Assembly: GCA_037389465.1 (NCBI GenBank)
Contig: JAZARR010000093.1
Location: 1,364,001-1,428,000, forward strand
Length of the DNA: 64,000 nucleotides
Source: Baylisascaris procyonis
Taxonomy: Eukaryota; Nematoda; Chromadorea; Rhabditida; Ascarididae
Direction: 5' to 3'
The notes under the pieces are model-generated. The model worked only from the letters and a program-made list of their open reading frames with translations. It searched no databases and was not told where the DNA came from. This document shows, piece after piece, positions 39,101 through 51,300 of this stretch. The translations under genes were made by a program, and so were the position numbers. How positions within the stretch are numbered: position 1 is the first letter of the stretch; every line of letters begins with the position of its first letter.

Positions 39101-42100
39101 TGCTCATTGTTCGTTCGTGATCTTCCCCTCAGAATTCCAATCTGTAGAAGTTTAGTCAAAATGCGTATTTGGGGAGCCGTTTATATCTTTTAGTATCCTT
39201 TAATTAGGTGAGTAATTTACTTGTGGTACTATCAGAATGAATCATTATGATTCACGCAAAATTGAAATTAATGTTGATGAATGAGTGCTATAAAACTCAT
39301 CTGATTCACAAGCTTATGCGCTTCCTTAAAGTGGCAAATTTCAGGTGAAAAGACTTCAAGAAAGATGTAACCAGCACCTACTCCCATATTTGGTATGTTA
39401 TATGTATGTAGTTTCAGGCACATGCGATGTTCGGTATTTCGGGTGATCGTTTCAATAAAGCACGAATGTTGGGAAACTTGGGTCAGCTGCATTATCTTTT
39501 GATGAACTGTGTAGCTGTGACAACCGATTCGAGCTGTGAATCACTTTGCCGCAAGGAAAGACTAATAGCCGTCGATGTGCGTTCTCTTCACATTATTTTG
39601 CGGGTGGGGGGGGGGGGAAGGGTGAATGGGAAATGATACATTCGTCGGTAAAGATGAGGGATAATTCGTTGTTTTTCTTGGGTGTAGATGAGAAATTGAC
39701 ACTTGCAGAATTAACCACACCTAAGAGAAAAGAAAGGAAGGTAGCGCTTGCAAGTGATAGGATGAGGGAAATCTGTTGTTATATGAAAAGGTTGAAATCG
39801 AAGTTCTGTACAATTTATGCCTGTAGTTTTCCTGAATGCAATAAGTGACAGTTCACTCATATCCATAAGACGAATGCAAAACATGATTGAACATAAGAAA
39901 ATCCCGAGGTCGATGCAGGAGGAACGATAGGGGACCTATGTCCGGATAGCACCCTTCCTTTTGCTCGTCATGTATGCATGAGGTCTATATTTATATTGTC
40001 CTTCAAGGCAAGACGTTATTATGAAGGAGCTTACGAGCTGGCATGTGCGAATAGGAGTGCAGGTGATGCTGAGTTTTACGAGTTTATCTGCAAGGATTTT
40101 GGCAATACGTGTTGTCTTTATGCACGTGTCTTACAAGAACGAATGCTAGAATCCAATGATTTTGTCAAGGTGAGCATTGCCTTATTTCTTATTTGCTTTC
40201 CATTTACATATATTAGAATATTAATTGATGCAGGTAAGCACTTTAAATTGTCCACAGTAGATAATTTTTGCATATGTGGAAGAAGAAGGTGAAATAATGG
40301 TCAAATTTTTGATATCTGATTTTGATTTGCTATTGTTGATGTGATTTTCTGCTCATGCTAGCTCATGTTCATTGTTATTATCTCGACGTTGGAACAATTG
40401 GCTTTCGTAAGTTTAGTAATGAAACTTGTTCACTTACACTGCATTCATGTCGGGAAGGCCTACTGGACACGGTGTTATCATTGGCCTATTTTCATCTCTA
40501 AAGATAAGATCGTTTAATTCCCTAAGGACTGATATTGCCGGAAATGCGTTTTTCACTTTTTACCTCCAAAGTTTGAGTTGTCTTGATGAGAGCGTCAATT
40601 TTTGTGGTCCTTTATCTCTTTAAAGCCTGTTTAACTGTTTATGTCTTACTGGAAAGAAGACTTTTCTATAATCGTGACGTCAGCAATTTCAGGTGGCAAG
40701 AGAATGTGAGGACTATATTGCGAGGGCGATCACAATATATGCTGATGCGATATCATGGGAAGGCTGTCGTGAGAAAATGCGATATTTTTTCGTCAGAAAA
40801 AATATCGAGGCACTTTATCGTTGTGCTCTTATAAATTTTAGGTTTTGCGTGAGTGCTTCTCTTATTATATTTTCAATTTTCTGACTTGTCTAACATCTTT
40901 CGCTTGTCTAACTTCGTTGTCTAACATACTACAGTCTGTATGCAGAGGTTCTCAGATATGTCAAAAATGATCGCTATTAAATTGCTTAAGTAAGAGTAGT
41001 GATGCTGTAGTGATTACTTTGTTTACGAATAATTGGTGGGAACTACAATTGTTATGAATTATATTTTAACCGAAACTCTTGATGTTTCCTGCAGATAATA
41101 TTTATCTAAAGCATTAATGGGGATTTGAAGTTTTCTGGAGGATGAAGAGCGGTTCATTAAGGGTAATGCGCAATATGCATTGTACTTCATGCCTTCGTTG
41201 ATGCGGTATGTGAGCAGCGTTGTTCAAAGGCGTTATACCGCGTATGGTATGTGCAGGAGGCATTATTTCTAGGTTTTTCGTGGCTAGATAGAACAGCTGA
41301 TAAATTGGGTGTCACATTACCTCGGGTTTTGCTACGTTGTGGTCGAAATCGGTTTGGGAATATGGGCCAGGTTAATGACGACTTGTTTGTTCTTCGATCG
41401 TTGATGCTTAGAGACAAACGTTCTTGACCATGCTAAAAACCTATCCTCGTGTGCATCAACTTTGGCAGTACCGTTAGGGTTACTGTTAGAGCTTTTATCG
41501 GTTGCGAAAATATATCAGAGTCGAAGTTTGATGTTTTTAAGCAAATCGAGCAAGGAAGTGCACAAGAGAATGAGAGACAGTTGTTGGCAAAGCGAGCACT
41601 CCTCATCATCGATCTTGCACAACGCATTTTCAAGCAATTGTCCATTGAGGAAATATCGATACGTGAATGTGCAATCGCAATCAGAGCATATCTCTTTTTG
41701 CATAATGTGGATGGCATTCGCAAGAATGGTTCGTTGATTTAACATTTCGCATCCTTTTGATTTTTTACAATATTTGCATAAATTAATAATTGAGTGAATG
41801 TTCGATTGTTACATACAAAGCAAAGTAATCCACTTGAAGGATTATTAGTATTAGCAATGGGAAAGCTTATTGCATTCTCTCAACGGATTATGCTCGCTGA
41901 TAGGTTGACAGCCTGAGCTTTAGTGATCGAAATCAGTCGGTCAAATGGGATCTCCGTTTCGATTTCATATCCATTCTGTAGATCACCAAAGTCATTTCAG
42001 TGTAAATTGTATTTGAGATAAGGAAAATGAAAATGTTTGGAATGGGAATCGAATGCCGTATGAAAAGACATTTCTTTCTCTAACTTTTCATAAGAACCAC

Positions 42101-44788
42101 TAGCTCTTATCTAGCTGGATCACATTATTTGAGTTTAACTATTCAAGAGCTGTGAGTGATGTTTCTTTGTTGACGGCTATGGTTTATTGAGCTGTGAAAT
42201 GCCTAACAGTTATGCGTTTTTATGTAAAATTCTAAGAGTTTTTAAAATGGTGCTATATCTATGAAATGTTTCATTATGTGTTTTTCCTCTTCATTTTTTC
42301 GTGATAAATCATAAATCTCCAAATCGAATCCCATTCTGATTCTTAGCTTGTATGATCTTTAAATTGCTATTTTATGCTTTATTTATTTATTAGTGAGAAT
42401 TAGTGAATGATATGTTAGTTATTAAATGACAGTTGTTGTGAATTTGCATAAGATATTGTTTGGGCAGTGAATTTGCGTAAGAGTTCATCTACATTAAAGC
42501 CTCATAGAGAAGAGAGAGCAGCGCAGGCTTTATGTTTGGTTAGTTTGCAAATAAACGAGCTGTATATTGGTGCGGCAATTCTAATTCTACATTCAAAGTA
42601 ATATTAATGAGTTGATAATGAAGTGAATATGTAAATTCCAAGGATTTTTTCGCTCCATTATTTATTTGAAATGATTATTGCAAGCCTAAATAATATTTCA
42701 GATACGAAAACAACTTCAGAATTTTCCGACAGCTTAAATATATTAAAGCAGACGTTGAAGCCAATGATTCCGTTCCTGAAGGCATTCCAAAAGAAAACTT
42801 CCTCGAGTTTTTTCAGGGATTATTACGTAATGATTTTGTGACCTTTTTTTAATATACATATGAATTAAATGTTCTCGGATTTTTCACCTACCTGTTGACC
42901 GCTGGCCGCACGCTCTTCTTATTATTCATGTTTTTAAGAACTATTTTTTTTAAATTTGTTTTTATTTAGATGTTTCTTCCCATCGCAGGTATTGAGTAGT
43001 TTTTCTTGTAATTAAAATGGTTTTATCGAAGTTTTGAGTTATTTTCAAAGGACTGAAATGTCACAAAAATATTTTTGAAATTGCTGAATAAAATTTCTTA
43101 GGGCTTTATGGGAGAAATGCTTTCAGTGGCGTTAATGTGGATGGAATTAGTCTAGCATAATTGTCACACATATTAATCACATAGTTACTATCAATTGATG
43201 CGTTTAGAAATAACCGAAGTGATGAAAGGAAGTTTTGTTATTACTTGGTGATAAAAGTTGTCGTTTTTGTTATAAAACACCGTTTTGAGGGAGTCATTTT
43301 TCATCTTCTAACTCCACAAAAAGCAACCATCTGTCCGCAAGAATTATTGCTTCGTTTTAGTTTTTTGAATAAGAGAGGAAGTGAGGGAGGGGATGAGAAC
43401 AAACTTATTTTTGTTTAATTTCAGGAAAAGCTGGTTCCTGGTGATGATGATTTATACGGCTATGTACTGTCGAAATTAGTCGATATATCGCGTGATACTG
43501 CAAAAGCGGCATGTCATGTGAGTTGTTTAGATGCTCAACTGTGTGCTGTTCTAAATCGAATTAAATTGGCGGTTACCTCGGCAAATCCGTTCTCTTCCTC
43601 TCCTCTCACTCTAATTTTGAGCCTATGCCTTCGGACATTCCATTCTGGATGCCAGTACTACGATTGCGAAATGTGTAGTGTTTGAGATAACGGCTTGGGA
43701 AAGGAAGAGTATTGCCCATATATGTCAGCGGTGTTTCGTCTAAAGTGTTGCTTTCATAAGTCATGTTATTAATATCACCGGCATTGTAATTGGTGCTTTT
43801 TAATCTTTTTCCTCCGTAGGGCCATAATTTATCCATCGGAGCGCGCGGGACACTCTTCACTTTTGGAGTTCATTATGTGTTCGTTCGTTTTTTTTAGCTA
43901 GACTGCCCCTGCCCTTATGGCTGAAGGAGCTCGCGAAAGGGAACGTTTCAAATATATGTGTACAGGGCTGAGGTCGCCTCACCCCCTCCCTGTGGTCTTC
44001 AAGATCACGGTGGTTTTCGTTTACGCCCTTATTTAGTTTGTACTCTGTTTTGTCGTTTCCAACATAGAGCTTAGTATTGGCTGAATATGTTTGGTGGAAA
44101 TGTTTTTGCTTCTTTTTGTGTACCGCAACTCTTCCACCGTTGAAGTGAAAGTGAAGTTGGAGTGAATAGTGTCAGTTTGCAGTCTTTTGCTTCTAATTAT
44201 AAAAGTGGTCAAAGATGAACCCCTTCCGATGTCCCTTATATCACTCAACATTTGTTTTTGCTACACTCTGAGTGTTTTCTTTATCACGCTCATTACAGCG
44301 GTGGATGATTTATTCGAAACATTTAGCCCCTTCCTGATAATTAATTCCCTTGGCGATGGGATTGTTTCGTTGAAGCTTCTAGTCGTTCTCGTGAAATCTC
44401 TTTTAGAAATATTTTTCACTATTTCTTTTCGTGTTTGATTCACTTGCTTTTATAGTTACGTCAACAGATTATGACCTCACTTCAAATATTTTTTTATTGG
44501 CTAATTTTGTTCCAGCTTCAGCTAAAACATTTGTTTGGATTATAAGGTGAGGAGTGACCATTTGGCCAATAAGGTGGCCAGTTGATTTATATAATATATG
44601 GAAAGGGCTTTCCTTATTAGTGAAGTTGTAACGTCTTTTAGAGTGCCGTGGAATTGCGTCTGGAAACGGCTCAACAGTGGAAAGATTTCTATCGGTCGTT
44701 GTTGTTTAGTTATGATAGTGGTATCTACGAATCACTGGCAACAGTCATAAAAGCGTTGGAGGGCGCGACTGAGGCGAAACTTTTTTAA
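21110..44788 (+). CDS. EDRF1: EDRF1 orthologue (erythroid differentiation-related factor 1 family), about 1,150+ residues
   Basis: This is the nematode member of the EDRF1 family, large proteins with a conserved N-terminal domain and a TPR-like helical C-terminal half. In vertebrates EDRF1 influences globin expression; its role in worms is unknown. Phase-matched exons: 24912-25056, 25771-25945, 27230-27396, 27683-27765, 28296-28396, 28758-28873, 29467-29581, 30591-30738, 30972-31093, 31929-32045, 32442-32618, 33590-33718, 34659-34761, 35283-35432, 35952-36127, 36297-36369, 38088-38255, 38654-38766, 39418-39576, 40008-40169, 40693-40841, 41490-41728, 42702-42826, 43425-43517, 44642-44788 (TAA). 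Diagnostic blocks are MVVHRIGKTLLID, VNIPIFG, VLTGIDYWLD-like CLTGIDLYLDQCMCNVPE, ATKEGHTYWL and LWDLTPLCADL. The probable first exon (21110-21154) ends phase 0 while 24912 needs phase 1, so one short exon is missing. Exons 35952, 41490 and 42702 fit by phase but are weakly conserved. The length agrees with the roughly 1,240-residue human protein. Confidence 0.93.
21155..24911 (+). other. Presumed first EDRF1 intron(s), with a tRNA-like element
   Basis: If the 21110 exon is correct this whole stretch is intronic apart from one small missing exon. It contains a 17-T run near 21820, a TTGTTGA-rich stretch at 21845-21930, the tRNA-like element at 22458-22545, and no recognisable exon. Confidence 0.45.
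22458..22545 (+). repeat. tRNA-related sequence (SINE head) with A and B boxes
   Basis: TGGCGTAGTGG at 22460-22470 matches the RNA polymerase III A box of tRNA genes, and GGGTCGAATCC at 22529-22539 matches the B box. Around the B box a T-arm can be folded (GAGGG, seven-base loop, CCATC) with one mismatch. The boxes are 69 bp apart, wider than in an intronless tRNA gene, and no matching acceptor stem is visible. It is therefore better read as the head of a tRNA-derived SINE or a degenerate tRNA than as a working tRNA gene. Confidence 0.5.
26930..27132 (-). pseudogene. Short LINE reverse transcriptase fragment in an EDRF1 intron
   Basis: On the minus strand, antisense to EDRF1 within its 25946-27229 intron, the frame contains FLFFINSCELSTSIPANWKE. 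This matches the block just before the palm domain in CR1/Jockey reverse transcriptases ('L--IF--SL-TG-VP--WK-A'). The following PIFKKG block is not preserved and the similarity ends quickly. It is a small relic; chance similarity cannot be excluded at this length. Confidence 0.45.
32643..33091. repeat. 45-bp minisatellite, about ten near-identical copies
   Basis: About ten head-to-tail copies of a 45-bp unit (starting TTAACATGCATTCAGAATC and ending CAACTATAGA) fill most of 32643-33091 with no obvious differences between copies. The array begins only 24 bp after the donor of the EDRF1 exon ending at 32618. Because 45 is a multiple of three, the array is open in one frame (repeating MQFNYRLTCIQNLHR); this is a by-product and not a gene, since the EDRF1 frame hits a stop at about 32629 before reaching it. 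Confidence 0.97.
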
Positions 44789-44827
44789 GTCGACAACCGA
44801 CTGGCAGTTGCAGTCATTAACTTCTGT

Positions 44828-44833
44828 AATAAA
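44828..44833 (+). promoter_or_regulatory. EDRF1 polyadenylation signal AATAAA
   Basis: A canonical AATAAA lies 40 bases after the EDRF1 stop codon, a normal distance for a nematode 3' end. It supports ending the gene here. Confidence 0.6.
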
Positions 44834-47800
44834 AACGTTATTATATAATTTCTCATTAATATTTTGTTTCTTTTTGGCTATGTTCACTTTGTTTGGCTCG
44901 TGATATTTCGACCTCCGTGTTCCTATTTGCAAGGATCGATAAAATTAATAGGTACATGATTGACCATCGAAATGTGGCTCATAGGTAATAGGTAAATCGA
45001 CCATGCTTCTTTAAGTAGCTGTTCAATAATCTATAGAGTGTTCGTAGTTTTCGTTCATATGCATAACGAAGCTAGTCTGTTTTTATCTTTGTTTGAGAAT
45101 GTGATTATGTAGGCGCTGGGTGATAAATTAGAGAGGATGCGCCGTGAGGTAAAATGAGAAAAATTTTGCTGTTTAGAGGATGGGAGCGAGGTTGCAAAGG
45201 TGCTGAAGTAACGAACTTCTCTTTTAAAATAGCAATTACGGGATGGGAGGTTATTAACTTTGGAATTATGGGATTACGGACTAGAGGGGTTTAGTATAAA
45301 ATAGGAACTGACTTGAACTAGAGAATAGTTGCTCAGCTGGATGTCATACATGTGGAAGGGATTGAAGTCGGCCAAGATGGGAAGGGGTGACACTTGTAGC
45401 AGTGATGATACCATCAAAGTAACTTTCGGCTGTGTAATGTGGATTGATGCATTGTTCCCTTTGTTTTTGTTCGAGTGACCTTTTATTCAGTTCAGTTGAA
45501 AATGTGTGCCAGAGCATTACTTAGTCGGTGCTTGACTTAGGAGGATAGGAGAGGGGGAGGGGATGGTTGAAAAGGACCCGAAGGGCGTTTTTTGTTGTCT
45601 GCCCGAATTTTGATTGTTGGTGAATTTTGCGGAGTTTGAGCTCCATAGAGGCATAAAACATTGGTTTAGCAGGATGTGTTAAATCTAGCAATAATGTTGT
45701 GTTATTAACTTGCTTTAAAAACCATCTTCCTCTTGTTGAGGGATGATACAAGACAATTTCTTTGATTCTTTTGTATTACTGCTTCATTGTAGTGATATTT
45801 ATTGCATGCTTAGAAATGCGTTCGATTGTCGATCTTTCATTTTGTTATTTGCGGGTATTGTTGTGTTATATGTTGAATCGATGTTGCTTGTTATCTTCGT
45901 TAATAATGTTGATAAATTATCATTCTTGAAATTTGCTCTTCTATCGTTATAGGTACTGAAAAAATCGGTGGGAAAGGAGAGCAGATAGTTATAAATGCGT
46001 TATGCGTATTTGGATGGTGTTGCTTGCGTCGAGTATGACTACTACCTTTGGTTTTCTTCAAATTCCTATAGTGAACTAATAAAATGAAGCCGAACTTGGC
46101 CTAGTGGCTGGCTGGTGGTGTAAGGTTCACAATTGTTGGTTGAAAGGAAATAGGGCTGAATAAGGACGGTAGCGAACATGACATCATAGTTGGGTGGAAG
46201 AAAGTACTTTGTTCTGCCTTAGAAGAGTGTTCGACTTTGAAAACAGTAACTGCTGGGGGCATGTCGGTGTGCGTGGCGTTCAATATGACTCAACTGCAAA
46301 CTTAGCTCCCATATAGAGTGGCGCTGAGGTTGATGTCAGCTGAACTGGAAAGAAATTTTTGCTCGTTATGCGATGAGATACGAAACAAGCGCTAAAATGA
46401 TGGCTTTTATGAAATACTGGGAATGCACGGAGACTGCGAAGTTGAAGAGTTGGGTACCACTATTTTGTGAACATGAAACGGTGGACGATGTGGACGTGGT
46501 GTGGTGGTGTCTTACGTTTCAGCACATATGCGCTCACAACCTATAAGGAACATTCAAAACCCATGATATATTTGCATAACTGAGGGCATTATGAGGAGTG
46601 ATATGAGCGTTACGTATGCTGAAGTTGTGAACTTCATTGTTGTTAGGCTTTGATAGCGAACGGTATGTTCTTCAATGCTCTTATGCTGAGAGTTGATGTG
46701 ACTGCTGGTTATTCGATGCTTCGTACTGGCCATTATTAAGATGTGACCAAAACACTCGGTGCTGTCGAGAAATGGATTCCACTGACCACTGATCGCTCCC
46801 TTTAATTTGTTGTGCCCTCCGTTTCATGCGATTGTTTCGAAAGCAGTTGTGCTTATCGCCTTCGATGTTGTCGGTTGTATTTCCACCTTTCTGGCCAATA
46901 GGCCAGTAGGCTAGTGAATTGTTGACATAAATGTGACTGAGGGTGGCCTAAGGGATGAACAGTGCCATCTTCGGCTTTAGTCGAACAAACAGACCGCGGA
47001 GGCAGGGAATGCTTGAATAATGTCATTTACTTAAATCGCAGCAAGCCACACAGTAAAGCATCCTGAGGTAAGCATTAGAAAATGCACCACACCTAATTAA
47101 GAGTCGCATCAGCAATGCTCATGCCAGTCCTGACACCACAGTTAGGGTGTGTCGATCTTTCAATGTCTATATAAAAATTTTTCATCCTTTGGACGGTTGT
47201 TCGATGTTTTGAGTGCCACTGCTATTCACTGTTTCGAGCCATATAAGCTTTTCGTTATTTTCACACAGACAAACCCTTTGATGTTCTGAGCCAGATAAGG
47301 TATTTGTTCTTTTGAGCACTTACTAATATTATCGAATAAGCTCATCTTTCTTAAATGCTTCCATGTTACACAACAGTAACAACAGTAATGTAAACTGTGA
47401 AGGAAATATTTCCACACAACTCGTAAGCGTTTCATTCACATATGGGATAATGCTAAGCGTTGTTAACACAAATCATCTATTAGTTTACGTTCCCCTTTCA
47501 CTCTTCAGATACATAAAGGTTGATACTTCGTTTCAAAAGTATCTTTGTGGATTTGGATCCCGTCGTTAAATTTGTTTTCATCTCTCTTTTTAGAGTGCTG
47601 AATAGGGAAATTACCTTCACAGCTCGGCCTCATCTAACTTATTGACATGTTTACTTATTCGGCCTTAAAGAGTGTTCGTTCGCTTCATTGCACAAAAATC
47701 CCAAAGAACACTTCTTTTTCCCTTGAGTGATTTATTACACCTTATAAGCCAGTAATAGTCATTCAGAAACGTAAAGTTGGTTGTAATAGAGATTCCTTAT

Positions 47801-48305
47801 TCAGTCATTCGTAAATCTCATTTGGAGGGTCGTTATTTTGGATTTGTAAATGATAAGACAGCAGAAGTTCTTATTTATCGCTTCCAAGCTGTAAAAACTG
47901 TAGGGTTTTCTTACATACCTGTCCCAATGTGATGCGAACCGAAGCATAGGCATTAATGCCGTAGGACAATAACTTCAAATTAGCTGATAGGTATAAGGAT
48001 GTATATACCTATTTTCATAAACTTTGGTAGCTCTGCGTCTATCAAAGTTCTATTCACGTACTACATCACCTACTGTAAAATCTGTCTAAAATCACCTATT
48101 TCATAATGTACATTTATCGCATTGCTTCCTTATCTCCCATTTATTCTATTGCCGATGTTGCAGTAATAAAACGATGAAATATATCTTTTCAGTACAGTAT
48201 AGTGTTTAATTTTGTCTAATCTCAAACTTGACGTAGCGCTAAATTCTGGGGAGAGGAGGCTACTATTCGTGGTTTCCCTGCATTAGCGTTCCTGAATTTT
48301 TTCAG
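44834..48305. other. Gap between EDRF1 and the next plus-strand exons
   Basis: No recognised gene. A 36-bp candidate microexon at 45113-45148 (ALGDKLERMRRE, between a TATGTAG acceptor and a GTAAAA donor, phase 0 on both sides) could be an early exon of the downstream gene. A G-rich tract lies at about 45545-45562. The 5' exon(s) that should precede the 48306 exon, ending in phase 1, were not found. Confidence 0.4.
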
Positions 48306-51300
48306 GTAAGCCGAGTCGTTCAACGATTCGCAGGATGAACGTTGTTTCATCGGAGCATCGCATTGAGATTCCCCGCCACTGTGAAAACTATTCGCCCGTG
48401 TTTGATGCTAAAGCTTACACCACAATCGAACTTGAGGTATTGGTTTGCCACTGGTAGATGTAGCTGTGATTGGAATCAGACGAGAGCTGCATAAATTGTT
48501 CTTTCCAAGTTTCTAAACAGGATCCAGTCACCCCATTAGATTGGAGTGCAGATGGGAGGTGGGGGAGGGGGGAGAGAAGAGAGAAGAGGAGAATATATGG
48601 ATTTGCATCTTAGTATGCACTAGGATATTTGACGAGTTCGGCAGCATTGAAAGGCTAATTAACGAGGTTAATGAGGTGAAATGCAAAAAGCCAATCAGAT
48701 TTAATGTGAATGAGCAAGCGTGTGAACGTCAATCAAAAAGAAAAGAGGATAAGTGAAAAGACAGGCATTCTATCTTATGAATATTTATTTATTATCCTAG
48801 AAGTAAACGAATAAATCAGCTTTTACTATATAAATAGATCAGCATTTACTATGTAGGTGGGAATTGAATCATTTGTAGGTATACCATTTTCTAGTTTCCA
48901 AAAAGTTTTGAAATTCATTATTTATGACCAGAATTTGAGTGGATTTATTTTTGAAATCACTGAATCATGAACTTTGATGATCAGTATGTTTAACGGAAAA
49001 AAAAGCAAAAAAATTGCATTTTTCTTCAAAATTTCTGAGTGATTTTTCTTTAAAACTTCCGAAAGTGTTAACTTCTTCCCAGTTTGGCGTCGTTGACTAT
49101 TCACGGCCGTAGAAGTTGGAAGGATTACCAATGTATGAAATGAATGCGCTATAAAAATTTTTACGGCCAGGTTCTAATTACCGAACATCGGTAAGATCGG
49201 TCAGGTCTTACCTGTTTTCAACCTGCCCAATCAAATACAACAATGTCGGAATGAAATTTGGTTGCCAAAAATAAGAGAACAATGAAATGTGCTTAATAAT
49301 ATTTCTTGGCGAAACCGGTCGCTTATCAAAACCACCGATCAAAATTTCCTTTCCGGGCCACACCTCACCGGCTGTAGGACGTAACTGACTTAAAACTTCA
49401 GGATGTATCTTTAACTCTAAAGAACGCATGTGGGTGATGAGCCATAACGGAAACGGAAGTGAAGAGCTGCGATGCATTCCGACTTCTGACTAGCAGACGG
49501 ACACATACACATGCGCATATGCACAACAGTGATGGTGTCATAACTAACTCTTCATACAGCTTACAAGAATGCGCAGAATTCAATTACTCTCAAATGTAGA
49601 TTCGCAAATGACTAATTTTGCAAGAAGGGTATTATTAAACGTCTTGGGGTTGCTTTTGGGTTACTTGCAGAGTCGATTTTTCTGACAGATACCGGAGACA
49701 TGTCTGATATGTAAAGACTGCAAGCAACATCCATATTATACCAGTCTCTAGACATTCATTTCCACTTGTTACCAACCCGATGGACGTTTGAATGAGCGGC
49801 GGTTGATGTTATGATCGGGAGATTTCATATTCGTTCAGCTTTTTCCCAACCCTTCCTCAATGCAGTTTTCCAGCGGTTTCTGCTAAGTCGGCGTGAGTAT
49901 CGTAGAGGGACTCATGTATTATGGGCCATAATTCTTTGGCAATGTAAAGTAGGTTTATTCCAGATTGAGGTACTCAAGCTTCAGGATGCTTAAAACATGA
50001 TTTAAAGGTTGAGGTGCTCGAACTCTTGGACAATCTAGCAACGGCGCTATCTTGTGTGTGCAGTCTCAATTCACCGGAGGTTGTCCGAAAATATCACTTC
50101 ATGAAAGAATTTAAGTGGCGCATTAAAAGCACTATTGCTTCATTAAAGGAGCTTATTCATGGTATACAAGACCAGTTCAGCGACATCGTGTTTGGGTTTG
50201 TTTTCCCAACAGCGTGCCTCCAAGATGGCGTCCAATCCCAAGCAAAACTGTTCACACGCAACATCAACATGTTTGGCGTGTAAACTAAACACAGTGTTGG
50301 AAAGGTTACGGTAAATTGCGATTCTTGCGGGAAGGAGGGGGAAAATTGAGATAGGTAACAGACATCGTAATTTTTATGTGAATCGTGGTAAATTAAATGT
50401 TATGTCCCCTACTGCAACTATAACATCTCTGAGTAGCGGTGCAATGACGGAGGTGATGTGGACGAAGACGTTGAGGTGATGAGGAAGTTTTATTACATGA
50501 AGAGAACCGAACTATGATGAGACACGGACAACACACACGAAAACAATGGAAAAAGGCACAGCTTATATAGTGGTCGTCACGTGACAATCCATGTTGAAAA
50601 ATGGTAGCCCTGCTATGCATTCACGTGATCTCCATCACATCACTGTGCGTCGTCATGACGTGCGTGGCCGTTCTACATTGCAATGTTTGCCACGTGCATG
50701 CGTTTTGCAATACCATTTCCGCTGTGCCGAATCATCGCTTTGGATGTGCTGAATCATCACAACGTATCCAACATTAAAAAATCTTCGCCTTTTACCAGGC
50801 TTTATATATTAGCTCCACAAAGCCCACCATTTTGTCTCTTCTAGGCAGCTCTAATTTCTCAACACTGAAGTTAAAGTAACAAAAACTTGTGGGGATTCTT
50901 ACATATTTGGCATTGATCCATAAGCTTGCTAGAAACTTTGGACCAGTTTTACAGTGGCTAGATTTTCTTCTATTCCAGCCAGTCACAGAACAACGAATCG
51001 TCTTTGGAAATTTTGTATGGGCGGTCAGTTAAAATAAGTTAAAATAAGAGAGCATTCTTCTGCATATTTTAAAAATATTTTTTGATAAAATGTGAGGATA
51101 GTTGATCCGTTTGGGGGGGATTCAAATATTTCAGGATCTATCTCGATGCGATTCATGATCATTTCGGGATATCATCCAGCTAGCTATGTTTCTGCGATCA
51201 ACAGTGTCTTTAAAATAGACTAAACCGGAAACTTTTCCCGAAAATAAATCACTCAACATGATATTGATGGGCATTATCCCATGGCGTCAATTCGCATTGA

